Shown: one piece after another, positions 1 through 10,485 of the stretch
How positions within the stretch are numbered: position 1 is the first letter of the stretch
Layout: every line of letters begins with the position of its first letter
Assembly: GCF_029227915.1 (NCBI RefSeq)
Contig: NC_079883.1
Location: 21,326,001 to 21,390,000 of the forward strand
Origin: Hydractinia symbiolongicarpus
Lineage: Eukaryota; Cnidaria; Hydrozoa; Anthoathecata; Hydractiniidae
Direction: 5' to 3'
Length of the DNA: 64,000 nt
The notes under the pieces: model-generated
Seen by the model: only the letters and a program-made list of their open reading frames with translations
What the model was told of the DNA's origin: nothing
Databases searched by the model: none
Translations under genes and position numbers: made by a program

Positions 1-228
1 ACCTGCTACAATGAAAACAGTTGGTAAAATGAGACACAGTTAGTATACAGACCATGGGTGCAAACTTGCAGATCAGATTTTTCAATTTTGAATGTGAATT
101 TAATAAGATTTTGACTGTAGGTATTATGGATATTTTTTATTTTCTGTACAAATAATTAGTTGCACAGTATGAAAATTTACTATGTTGTAAGAAGAAACAT
201 TGTTATTTTAAACATTGTTAACAGAAAC

Positions 229-596
229 CGCCCGCACTTTACCGAACTCGCTTAAACTCGCCTGGAACATTCCCGAAATACAATTCCCTTGTGTAACATA
301 CCATGCGGACGATAGTTGGAAAAAGGTGCTTGAAGATAAAGGAGTTAATAAAGTTTATATATAAGTTATTTATCAAGTATATCTTTTTATAAACTATCAA
401 AAACAGTTCTTTTAAGAACTTCGCTACCGTACAGTAAGTTTATTTTAATTTTTACAGTTTTTCCAATCATTAGTGCCTGCTTTTGTTCGGGTTATGCAGG
501 TTTATTCGGGAAATACTTGGTTTTTTTCAAAACGCCAACCTCACCCAAAACGCCCGCACTTTTTACACGGTGTATGTGGCTTATCAACAACCTTGT
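229..596 (+). mobile_element. Non-autonomous TIR element, copy 1 (empty-site copy)
   Basis: This stretch matches, in inverted orientation, the two halves of the element at 57309-59094. Shared blocks include the segment around GGACGATAGTTGGA, the run GAAGATAAAGGAGTTAATAA, and ACTATCAAAAACAG. It is flanked by identical 8-bp sequences ACAGAAAC (221-228 and 597-604), read as a target-site duplication. The right end (GCTTATCAACAACCTTGT) resembles the terminal repeat of the other copy. The left terminal repeat appears to be missing, so this copy is probably end-deleted. It keeps an uninterrupted GTTTATATATAAGTTATT at 353-370, exactly where copy 2 carries a further insertion. No coding capacity. Confidence 0.65.
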
Positions 597-1069
597 ACAG
601 AAACTGTGAACTTGTGTATCGTTTGAATATATAGTACGGTTTTTTTAATTGTTAATAAGGAGAATTTTTAAAATTTTTATGAAGAAGGAGAAGTGAGCCA
701 CAGCGTCAATCATATTATAGGACCTTTTCGAGCATCTAGGCCTGATTTAAACTAATTTCTGACAAATAAGGGGCCGTCGACAAACAGTTTTCATCTCCGT
801 TAACTGCAAATTGGTCGTTAGGGAGGGAGGGGGTAATGCATTGTCCGTTAAAAATATAAAAATGGAGACGAATTTCACTTTCTCATATTTTTTGTTTCTT
901 TTAGGGAAAATGAAAAATATTCAACAAATTAGAAAATGTTTCCACAGTAAAAATCTGCCATAATCTAGAATTGTTTGTTAAAAAAATGTATCTCAGGTTC
1001 GTGAAAGCCTCCACAAAGATCGTTCCGTAAAGCGCGGAGGGGGGCAAAATTCTATTTAACAGCAAATTT

Positions 1070-1536
<467 letters not shown>

Positions 1537-1874
1537 GTGCATATTTTACATGGCTAGCCTCACAAATATCGAGGGATATACCCTGTCTATTATTTCCAGG
1601 AGGGGCCATGGCGTTGATGGAGAGTCCTAGAGTATTTAATGCTCATTTTGAGCTACGCAGACCCATTTTGAGCTACACAGACCCAATTAGGCAACTCCCG
1701 GCAACATCCAACGACCCACACAGTGTGCCATCTTCCCAATTTCCCTCACATGGCTTTGGTTAACCCAGGGCTATGGTAACATTCACTCGCCCATTTTGAA
1801 TCGTCATCAAGAGGAATCGAGCCCCGGTCCCCCTCACAGAGTACAAGAGCTATAACAACTAATCTACGGCGCTC
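1537..1874 (-). mobile_element. tRNA-derived SINE (family 1), copy 1
   Basis: The reverse complement matches the SINE at 62647-63019 over its length: a tRNA-like head with A-box-like TAGATTAGTTGTTATAGC and B-box-like GGCTCGATTCC, then a non-tRNA body (GTTACCATAGCCC, GCCGGGAGTTG, TAGCTCAAAATGAGC), a 3' end GTAAAATATGCAC, and the ATCT tail. A segment around AGCTCAAAATG is duplicated in this copy. It is inserted inside the TAA-flanked element 770-1991. Such elements are transcribed by RNA polymerase III from the internal boxes and mobilised by a partner LINE, which is not identified here. Confidence 0.85.
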
Positions 1875-3304
1875 TCTGTTGCTGTTAACAGAGAAGAAAA
1901 CTAACGTAGGGGAAGTGGGCTAGCCGTTAAGGGGCTGGGGGGAGGGTGGGTCTGAGTCTAACGGAGACGAAAACTGTTTGTTGACGGCCCCTAAATCTGG
2001 AGTTTTTTTCTTTAGAATAGCTACTAAAAATCTTTTTGTTTTTAAGAAAACTTGTTTAAAACTCATTGAATTTAATTGAGGTAGGATATGGATAGCTAAC
2101 TATTTATATAAGTCAGCAATGTTACTTCATAAAAAAAAAAAAGTAAGAAGTAAACACTTACAAAGAGGGATTTGTCGACGTCCTGGTTTTCGTTGGCTAT
2201 TGCGTTATTCGTGTCCATTCTGTATAAATAATTTTGTTTTCGATGGTAATCTAGGCAAAATAGATCTCCTTTTTTTGTTTTAACAAAAATCTAAAAAATG
2301 GACAAGACAGTAAAACGACATATGACAGTCAACAAAACAAGTGCTTTTTATACAAAAATTCGCAAATCAGGCGCCTTGTCTCTGCCATTTTGAATATTTT
2401 ATCACGGAACGGTCCGTAAGCGGGGGCGAAATAGCCAGAAGACCCCAGCGTGCTTTTTTACCACCGGGAATTCAAGGAAACAGATGGGGAAATAATCGTG
2501 GTAATTAATTTTAATATCCCCAACGAAAGTTTATTTAACCAGGTTAATGGTTCAAAGTATCACGGTCGATGGTAATTAGAAGTATCTTTACCGATCGGAA
2601 ATATAACTTGATGATGTGGAGTACTTTAAGGGTCGAATTTTTGAGCTGTTGATCTTCAACTTGAAATCCTTACTCTTTACTTTCGCGATTTATTAACAAT
2701 TTATTTCCAAAACTTTTTGAAAACCTGAGTTGCAAATATAAAAGATTAGAAAGATTTATAAAACGCTTAAATACTTTACAAAAATAACGCATACAAACGT
2801 GGTACTTCACCCTTGTCCCAAAGATTTTTTGTTTTTTTGATATGGAAAAGACAGCGAAGGTGGTGATACTTATATCGGCAGATGCAACATCTACTAATAT
2901 AAACGCAACAAGCAAGAAGGTGTGGACGCGTGTATTTCACTACATGAAATTATTCAAACATGAATTACCAAACTATACACCAAGCCACTAAACGTACCTG
3001 TTTGTGCTAGAGTACAACATTTTCAGTTCCTTAATAACTAATAGGAACAGTCATTGAAAAAAAATCCCAGGATCGGTAGCCTTTTAATATGAGGATGAAA
3101 CTTTTATGCGATGAAACTTTTATGCCCTGGGATCGATGTTAAAAAAATTCGCACCACCTTATGCATCATAATTTCTCGTATTATTTGAATGTGAATAAAA
3201 AAAAACATCTTCGTACGTAAGGAAAATTAACAAACATTTATGCACCATACACCTGATAACCAAGTCAGATTTTCAACTTTAAACCGAACAGATGATAACC
3301 AGGT

Positions 3305-3359
3305 CAAATGTTCAACCAAAAAAACGTTCGAATCGAACGTTTTTTTGGTTGAACATTTG
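3305..3359. repeat. Perfect 27-bp inverted repeat with 1-nt spacer
   Basis: The left arm 3305-3331 starts CAAATGTTCAACC and ends CGTTCGA. The right arm 3333-3359 is its exact reverse complement, with a single A between them. Just upstream, a GATAACCA-GTCA-AT-TTCAAC block (3255-3276) is repeated at 3294-3315, so the left arm may derive from a local duplication. The function is unknown. Confidence 0.9.
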
Positions 3360-3878
3360 GACTTCAAAGATATTTCGTTAATAATATGTATAGAAAAACT
3401 GGAGTAAATAAAATAAAAATATTTTCAACGCTTTTCTTAAAATCACAAAAACAAACTAATATTAACGATGCGCCAGTATTTTCGATAGCTCCTTCGATTC
3501 TTTTTTTTTACTTTAATTTTAGAGACTGTATAAGGGAATAAACTGTTGCAAGAACTTGGGGGGAAACAAGTCGAATAATGATTACGAACATATTCCTTTT
3601 TTTCTAGATATTAGTTATAAGGAGGTCGTGGCATCAGATAACTATCGAGCAACATCGTGAAAACGTCGAAAAAAAGACGTGGTCTTACGACGTTCTAGCG
3701 ACAATAGAGTAAGTTTTGCAATTTAACCTGAACACATAGAAATAAGGTTGTCGAATTCTTGCCGCTTGACTCGTTTCACATTCGATTTTACTCTACATAA
3801 ACAACAAAAATAAGTTTTTAAAAGCAGTGTGAGTCAATTGAACCTCGAAGAGGTCATCTTTCTACGGTGTACGCATGC

Positions 3879-3911
3879 TAGTCGACACCACCGGGACGGT
3901 GGTGTCGACTA
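3879..3911. repeat. GC-rich hairpin, 15-bp arms, GGA loop
   Basis: TAGTCGACACCACCG, a GGA loop, then its exact reverse complement. The arms are strikingly GC-rich for this AT-rich region. There is no neighbouring gene to which it can be assigned. Confidence 0.85.
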
Positions 3912-5699
3912 TAGATAGGTTTCACTGTGTAGTACGCCATGCAGCCTTTATCCAGCAGAGATACTTCAAATTTACAAGAAAGCTACCACAATTTCAACTG
4001 TTAAATAGGTTGGTAAGACGCTCTGATCCAGACAAGACATTCTCTGAAATTAGGAGCTAGACAACCAAAACGATCTACATTATAGTCCAACCTTGTCCTA
4101 AGGTCATTTTGTCTCCCGCTGGTCCAGCGCTTATTATTCACATGTCCTGGCATTGAGGTTTCATTATAGTCCTTTGTCTTGTCTTTTGTCTCGAAGTTTT
4201 AGATATTTACCATGATCCAAGATGTTATACATAAAGTCACAGGATCGCTCCCCTCTACACGAATAAACTTGTTTAAAAGGAGTTTGGTCTCTATCAAACG
4301 AACGGGTTATTCACGTCCACAAAATCCAGGCATCGCTAAGAAAGAAAAGAAAACGTTGGGCACTTGCGTTTTTCCATTAGTCTGGACGAGAAACGTAGTT
4401 TAAACAATCAACCTGAACATAGAGAGCTCATGGGTTTATGTTAGCTTTGGAGTTCCTCCAATTTTAGCTTAAAGCTTTTTTCAGAATGTAATATTGGTCT
4501 AGGTATCAAATTGGTTCAAAAATTAGGCAACCTGTTACTAGACTTTCATCATCGGCCGGAAATTACTTTTTCTTCACTCAGCAACCATTCCAGTTGTGTT
4601 GTGACAAAAGAGTCTCATATCAGTATTTAAAGAGTATTGAGAGAAGAAAACATATGTGTATGTTGAGTGTACTGCTGACAAGCAAAGGGGGAAAGTAGGT
4701 TTTGTTATGCCAGTGTGCGATACCGTTAGAAAAATTAGGACTGGCATCAGCTAAGCCACTCAGCGGCAAAAAAGTCCCTCACCCTTCTTAACAATCTTGC
4801 ATTGCTCCCAAAATTAGGAAGCACAAAGAAACAACGCGGTTGGATCACAGCAATTGGTCGTTACATCAGACTAGATCAACAAGATTTGACAACCTTGATG
4901 TCCAATCTTGTTGTTTAATATGCCTAGATAACACATTTATAAAAAAAATATATCTTCTTTCTTAGTCAAGTACGACGTCATAAGCTTGTCATGTCATGCT
5001 ACAATCTCGCTCCCAGGGCTTTGTTAGGAGAAATAAAGCTCTGGGATCGAGGTTGGTCATGCTGACGAGACATACATTTTCCAAGGGGCGTCAAAAGCGA
5101 GTTTTTGGAAATAGACAAAAACTTCGTCTAAAATTACGTATGCTATAGCGCTAGTTTCGCAGTTGGACGTTGAAAGAACCTTAATGCTATACTCTTGAAA
5201 GGGACAGATTTTTTAGAAAAGAAAAAATTTTCAAGCGCATGCTTCAGGAAATCACATAAGCATTTCGCTGTAATTTTTCGTTTAGTGGAAAACCGGCTTT
5301 GAAGATACATAACACATATCGTTTTAGGTTATCGTGTAGGGGAAAATTATTTTCCGAAAAACAACGATGTTGCCGCCGCCCCCCGCGCGCAATTTTTCGT
5401 TATGTCGTTTTTGCTACAAGATTATTTTCAAATCTCGTTGTTCCCAGCCCTCTTGTTTACAAATAACCAGACATGGCGGAATAATCGTGAAGCAAAGAAA
5501 AGATGGCAGGATTTCTAAGCAGCATAGAGCACAGCATTTTGCAATAAATTAGCTAGCTATATATAAAAATATTTCCAACCTGCAGTCTTTAGCCATTGTT
5601 TGAAGTCGGTACACAACATTAAATGGTTAAAAATCTGCTGTCAGTAGCTAGCTATAGGGTGAAAAATGCTAGTTTTAGCTACGATGTCCAGGTTACGTG

Positions 5700-8600
5700 C
5701 AGGGTGGCCACTCGTCCTTGAAAACCTTGAATGTTCTTGAATGTTCTTGAATTTTATTTGGTCTTGAATTGTTCTTGAAATAGTATGTTTTCCACCCTTG
5801 GTTCTTGAATGTTCTTGAGTTTTTACAATTCTATGAAAAATCTTTTTAGAATAGTAAAAAAATGTCTAGTAAAAAAAGTACCAGAATGCATGGAAAAAGT
5901 ATTTTTAATGAAAGTTGGTTGAGCGATGAACAGTTTAAAATATGGTTGAAAAGGGGACCAGATAAACACAAAGCATTGTGTAGACTTTGTAACACAGTGA
6001 TAGACATAACTATAATGGGAAAAAGTGCTTTAGCATCGCATTCTAAGGGCAACAAGCATCAAGTGAATGTGAAAAACTATAGTCCAGTTTCTGGTCTGTT
6101 CTTCAAAAGTAACCCTCCAAAGCCATCATCAAGCAAAGACGCCTCCCCCGCCACTAACAAGATTGATTTAATGATGAGTACATTAGCAGTTTCCCATGCT
6201 GAAATTCGTTGGGCTCTGAAAGTACTAACATCACATCATTCATTTCGTTCTTGCTTGAATTTGAACCAGCTATTTTGTGTGATGTTCCCTGACAGTGACA
6301 TAGCAAAGTCATTCCAGTTATCAAAAACGAAATGTGCGTACTACATCGTACATGGATTAGCCCCATATTTCATGGAAATCTTGCTCCAAGAAATTAAAAA
6401 TTCGCCAACCTATTCCACACTTTTTGACGAAAGTTTGAATCATTATAAACAGGAAGAACAAATGGACGTTCAGATTCGTTTCTGGAATGAAAATCTCTAT
6501 GAAGTCCAGACACGTTACCTAACCTCAAGGTTTTTCAGGCGCCCAAATGCAGATAACATCTTGCACGAGATTCTTCAAGCAACTGATGCGTTACCCCAGA
6601 AATCAATGGTCATGCTTTCCATGGACGGACCAAACACTAATTGGAAAGTTTATGAAAATTTAAAATCGCATCGTACTGAGAAAGAATATCCCCAAATTAT
6701 TGATGTTGGTTCGTGTGGATTACACGTGGTGCACGGAGCCTTTCAGACTGGCGTAAAAGCAACTGGCTGGAAATTGGAAAAGGTTTTAAAGGCCATTTGG
6801 AAGCTGTTCAATGATTCCCCAGCTCGAAGAGATCTATATATTCAGTTAAGCAAATCAGATGTTTTTCCAATAATGTTTTGCCAGACACGCTGGGTTGAGG
6901 ATGAACCTGTTGCCATCCGAGCAAAGGAAGTTTGGGAAAATGTTGTGAATGTCATAAAGCATTATCAAACCTTATGCAAATCAAAACAACCAAGCAAAAA
7001 CAGTTCGTATGACACCTTGGTCACCCACCACACTGACATGTTTATGCAAGTAAAGTTACAATTCTTTGTTGATGTAGCCAGCATGATGTCTTCGTATCTG
7101 AAGCAATTCCAGACGGATAATCCAATGATGCCATTTGTTTCGGAAATATTAGAAAATATTATCCGTCGGTTAATGAAGATTTTCATTCGGAAAACCGTTA
7201 TTGATGAAGCTGATTCAGCTTATTCTTTAATTAAAATTGATTTGCAGAAACGAGAGAATCATTTACCACCGGAATTAGTCAAGTTACCAACTGCCACCAA
7301 AACCTTGCTTTCGTCCCTTCAAGCCAGTTTGACAAAGAAGTTGAAGTTTAAAGGAGAATGTGCTGCACTTATTAAAGGTATTATTGAAAAGCTACAAGAA
7401 CGATCGCCATTGAAACACCTTTTTGTTCGATCTTTGTCTAGTCTTGTTCCAAAGAATATGATTGAAAGTAAAAACTGTCTACTTAAGTTTGAAAAGGTCG
7501 TGGACAAGTTTTACACAACAAATCACATCAATTCAAAAGAAGCAGATAATGCCAAGTTGCAGTTGGAGGAGTTCATCTCACGCACAGCTAAGACTCATAA
7601 AGATAAGTTTCTTGGCTTTAGCCTTTCTGATAATCCTTTGGATCATTTTTACCGTGAGTATTTAAACGGTTCTGATAAATACAAAGATTTATGGAAAGTC
7701 ATGGTGATGGTCTTCACTATTTCACATGGACAAAGCCAGATCGAGAGAGGATTCAGCATCAACAAAGAAGTCACTATCGAAAATCTTAAAAACAAGTCAC
7801 TATGTGCTCAGCGGTTGGTATATGATGCCTTAAAGTGTTGCAAGAAAGATGTGCATGATATTGAAATCACTGCCAAAATGGTTACATCATGTAAAACAGC
7901 CCGTTCTAGGTATGTATTTGCCCTTGAAGAAGTAAAAAAATCAAAAGAAAATGAAGCAGCGAATAACAAGAGAAAGATAATAGCATATGAGATTGATAGT
8001 GTGAAACGCAAACGAATGGAGGTAGATACATGTATTCGATCATTGAACAAAGATATGAACAACTGTCTTGATGAGGGCGAGGTTAGCCATGACATTGCTA
8101 TGTTTCTGAAAGCAAATGCATTCAGAAAAGCCATTACAGAGAAAAAAGTGACAATGGTGGATTTAGATGAGGCTATTAAAAAACTGGAGGAAGATCTCAA
8201 AAACTAATAACCTCTATAATACTCGTAGTTTGTTGACATTAGTTTATTTCAAGATATATGGATTATTTATTAGCTTCATATTAGCGTCATTTTGTCTGGT
8301 TCATTTTCTAATTTGAAGATCTTCTTATACAATACAATATATGTTCTATTTTTAATTGAGAATTAAAGTTTTATAAAACACAAGAAATAGAATCCTTTGG
8401 ACCGTTTCCATAATACTGGATAAATAGATTTTAGAAACAAGAAGAGAAGAACACTATTTATTGAACTTTGTTATTTTTGTGACTTTTATATTCTGTTATT
8501 TTTAGTTTTACACTTTTGTTACTATATAATTCTAGCTTTCTGATAAGTATTTATAAACTTGTACACAAAGTAGCTATGTACTCCTAAAAGAATGATTTCT

Positions 8601-8830
8601 GGAACGATATCAACTTTATTATCAAGGTTTCTACATGTCTACACTCTTTTATTTTGTTCAAATTATCACAGATTATGCTATATTGATGTATAAAGTCAGT
8701 GAATTGATCAAGATATTAGCTTTTGTTGAAGTTGTTAAAAATTATTTTTGTCCTTGAAAACCAATATTTTGTTCTTGAATTGTTCTTGATTAGTTCTTGG
8801 ATTTTTTTTTAATTTTGAGTGGCCACCCTG
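5700..8830 (+). mobile_element. Autonomous hAT-superfamily transposon with 5-bp target duplication
   Basis: The ends are CAGGGTGGCCACTC (5700-5713) and its exact inverse GAGTGGCCACCCTG (8817-8830). Both are flanked by ACGTG (5695-5699 and 8831-8835). The subterminal zones on both sides are crowded with short direct repeats of the form TTCTTGAATTG / TTCTTGAATGTTCTTGAA (about 5714-5830 and 8745-8800). They lie in the same orientation at both ends, not as inverted copies. The element encloses one long intact transposase frame. The perfect ends, matching flanks and open frame suggest a recent insertion. A 5-bp duplication is shorter than the usual 8 bp of hAT elements; hAT subgroups with 5-6 bp duplications have been recognised in repeat databases (from memory). 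Confidence 0.9.
5862..8207 (+). CDS. hAT-type transposase, 781 aa, intact
   Basis: The product cuts and pastes DNA carrying the element's terminal repeats. Residues about 35-67 hold a zinc-finger-like C-x2-C ... H-x5-H (CRLCN...HSKGNKH), as in BED-type fingers of hAT proteins. An RNase-H-like core follows: a candidate catalytic Asp in TLFDESLN, another in SMDGPNTNW, the hAT-typical CGLHVVHG (C-x2-H), and TRWVEDE. Near the C-terminus, QIERGFSINKE matches the hAT dimerisation region (ER-FS). A Lys/Glu-rich, probably coiled-coil tail follows. The frame is uninterrupted, unspliced and centred between matching terminal repeats, so it may encode an active enzyme. Catalytic roles are assigned by motif only. 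Confidence 0.92.
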   Translation: MSSKKSTRMHGKSIFNESWLSDEQFKIWLKRGPDKHKALCRLCNTVIDITIMGKSALASHSKGNKHQVNVKNYSPVSGLFFKSNPPKPSSSKDASPATNKIDLMMSTLAVSHAEIRWALKVLTSHHSFRSCLNLNQLFCVMFPDSDIAKSFQLSKTKCAYYIVHGLAPYFMEILLQEIKNSPTYSTLFDESLNHYKQEEQMDVQIRFWNENLYEVQTRYLTSRFFRRPNADNILHEILQATDALPQKSMVMLSMDGPNTNWKVYENLKSHRTEKEYPQIIDVGSCGLHVVHGAFQTGVKATGWKLEKVLKAIWKLFNDSPARRDLYIQLSKSDVFPIMFCQTRWVEDEPVAIRAKEVWENVVNVIKHYQTLCKSKQPSKNSSYDTLVTHHTDMFMQVKLQFFVDVASMMSSYLKQFQTDNPMMPFVSEILENIIRRLMKIFIRKTVIDEADSAYSLIKIDLQKRENHLPPELVKLPTATKTLLSSLQASLTKKLKFKGECAALIKGIIEKLQERSPLKHLFVRSLSSLVPKNMIESKNCLLKFEKVVDKFYTTNHINSKEADNAKLQLEEFISRTAKTHKDKFLGFSLSDNPLDHFYREYLNGSDKYKDLWKVMVMVFTISHGQSQIERGFSINKEVTIENLKNKSLCAQRLVYDALKCCKKDVHDIEITAKMVTSCKTARSRYVFALEEVKKSKENEAANNKRKIIAYEIDSVKRKRMEVDTCIRSLNKDMNNCLDEGEVSHDIAMFLKANAFRKAITEKKVTMVDLDEAIKKLEEDLKN

Positions 8831-9115
8831 ACGTGTGAAACGGTGAGCAAGAAACTAGAAGATGTATAGCTATAGCTACATATATTACAGAACCCGCATT
8901 ATTAGCACCTGTCTCAACGCAAAAGTTTTAACACTCAAAAGGCCGAATTTTGTCTTAATATAATACAGCAAATGAAACATAAGAGTATGTAGTAAGGGAA
9001 GAAATAAAGGACAGCTACAAATTTGGCTATGGTAGTCTGTTTAGGCCATATATCTCTCCTTAGGCTTTTAACATCGATTTTTTAAGTTACAAAAATTCCA
9101 TCAAACCTACCTCGA

Positions 9116-10479
9116 GAAGAGTCAAAAATCGATTTTTTCAAAAAAACGTCTTTTCGACGTTCTATTTTCAACACCCCCTCCCTCTAGCAGAAGCATCACA
9201 CTAATTTTCAATATTTCAGGTAGACCACTCCTTAGATTCCTTAAATAACCTTAGAAAAAGAAAATCTCCTTAAAAGTACTTATATATATATACCTAAAAA
9301 ATTGAAATTTTAGCTAATCTCCTAATTTCTTATTTTTTTTTATTGTAACTTTTTTGGAAATGCGTTCATGGATTGTTCATCAACAGTAAAATAAGACATA
9401 TTTCTCTGTTATCTGAAATCCTATATTTTCTATGTTTATTGTATAATGCGTAAAATTTTCTTATCATAGAACATAGTATGTAACATTAAAGATATAGAAC
9501 TAAAATTGGATATCTCCTTAATTATCCTGATTTTTTTATTTTTTTGTTCTTGCTTGCAACAAAATATCCTTAAAAAATGTCAATTTGTCTCCTTAATTAT
9601 CCTTACTCTTGTTCTCATTTTATTAGTGGTCACCCTGTATTTCCCAAATGCAAATATGCCATTTTCCAGCATCTTTTGCATTCCATATGTTTAGTCGTGC
9701 AAAGCGTAAAGCCTCCATCCGGCCTTGGCGCACCAACTAACTGTAAAAATAATCAAAGCAAATAAGATATCCTATCCCATACAAAGTTGGCATGTATTGG
9801 GCACTTCGCAAAACTGAATTGTTTTTATAAAGACCATTGACGGTAGTGATGATTGACATTTTGCTTAATTGGCAAATCACATTCGTGCTACATCCACCAT
9901 TTTTAAAATTTTGCAGGGTGAAAACAAACCTAATTCGTAGGGCAAAAAATGCTAAAAAATGTAAAAATGGAAGAATAATAAGCTAACGAAAGGTAACCAC
10001 AAAAACCATCTGTCTGGAAATGATGATTAGCTATCTAGATTTTGCTCCAAAAAATTATCTGTGCTTAAACTTCCTAACATTGTTCTAAAACTCCAAAATG
10101 TGTCTAGCTTTGCACTCTCTTCACCAAAAATACAGAAACTTTTCACCTCCATAAAAATTGTTAGGACGTCAAACCGAATCGCTGAATGGAGTCGGAGGTA
10201 CCACAGAGTCTATCGTGCTTCAAAGTATATTCTGCAGATTATCTTCTTCGTAGTGCCTACCTGGTAGGCTGTGTGTTGTGATGAGTTTGTTTATGTACTA
10301 TATCTAGCTATTTTATAATGCTGATTGTATATTTTCCAAGAAACAAGTGTTTTATTGATATTTGATTACTTCTTTTTGAAAAGGAAAATTAATATTTTGA
10401 TAAACGTCATGGTCAAAACCCCCTCCCCTCAAAACGTCGAAATGACGGTTTTTTTGAAAAAATCGATTTTTGACTCTTC
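9116..10479. mobile_element. Long-TIR non-autonomous element containing a nested hAT MITE
   Basis: The left arm (9116-about 9185) begins GAAGAGTCAAAAATCGATTT and continues through CAAAAAAACGTC, CGACGTT and the C-rich CCCCCTCCC. The right arm (about 10412-10479) is its imperfect inverse, ending ATCGATTTTTGACTCTTC. No convincing target duplication was found and the superfamily is unclear. The interior is non-coding and contains the separate 421-bp element at 9217-9637. Confidence 0.65.
9217..9637. mobile_element. hAT-like MITE related to the 5700-8830 transposon
   Basis: The ends are CAGGTAGACCACT (9217-9229) and AGTGGTCACCCTG (9625-9637). The inverse of the latter, CAGGGTGACCACT, is close to the ends of the nearby autonomous element (CAGGGTGGCCACTC). 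The flanking target duplication is TATTT on both sides (9212-9216 and 9638-9642), again 5 bp. The subterminal regions contain repeated CTCCTTAATTATCCT-like units, parallel in layout to the subterminal repeats of the larger element. It is non-coding and presumably mobilised in trans by such a transposase. Confidence 0.8.
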
Positions 10480-10485
10480 CCTTAT

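Larger units (their letters stand above)
1995..5694. other. Gene-poor interval with short palindromes
   Basis: No reading frame here resembles a known protein, and I see no convincing exon. The interval holds small foldback sequences: CCCAGG/CCTGGG arms at 3064-3133 with an exact 16-bp direct repeat (GATGAAACTTTTATGC twice, 3094-3125), a perfect 27-bp-arm hairpin at 3305-3359, a 15-bp-arm hairpin at 3879-3911, and a second CCCAG-type foldback at 5002-5056. Confidence 0.6.

Noticed and set aside
4212-4403. 63-codon plus-strand frame
   Set aside because: No similarity to a known family and no supporting signals; length is within chance for this composition.
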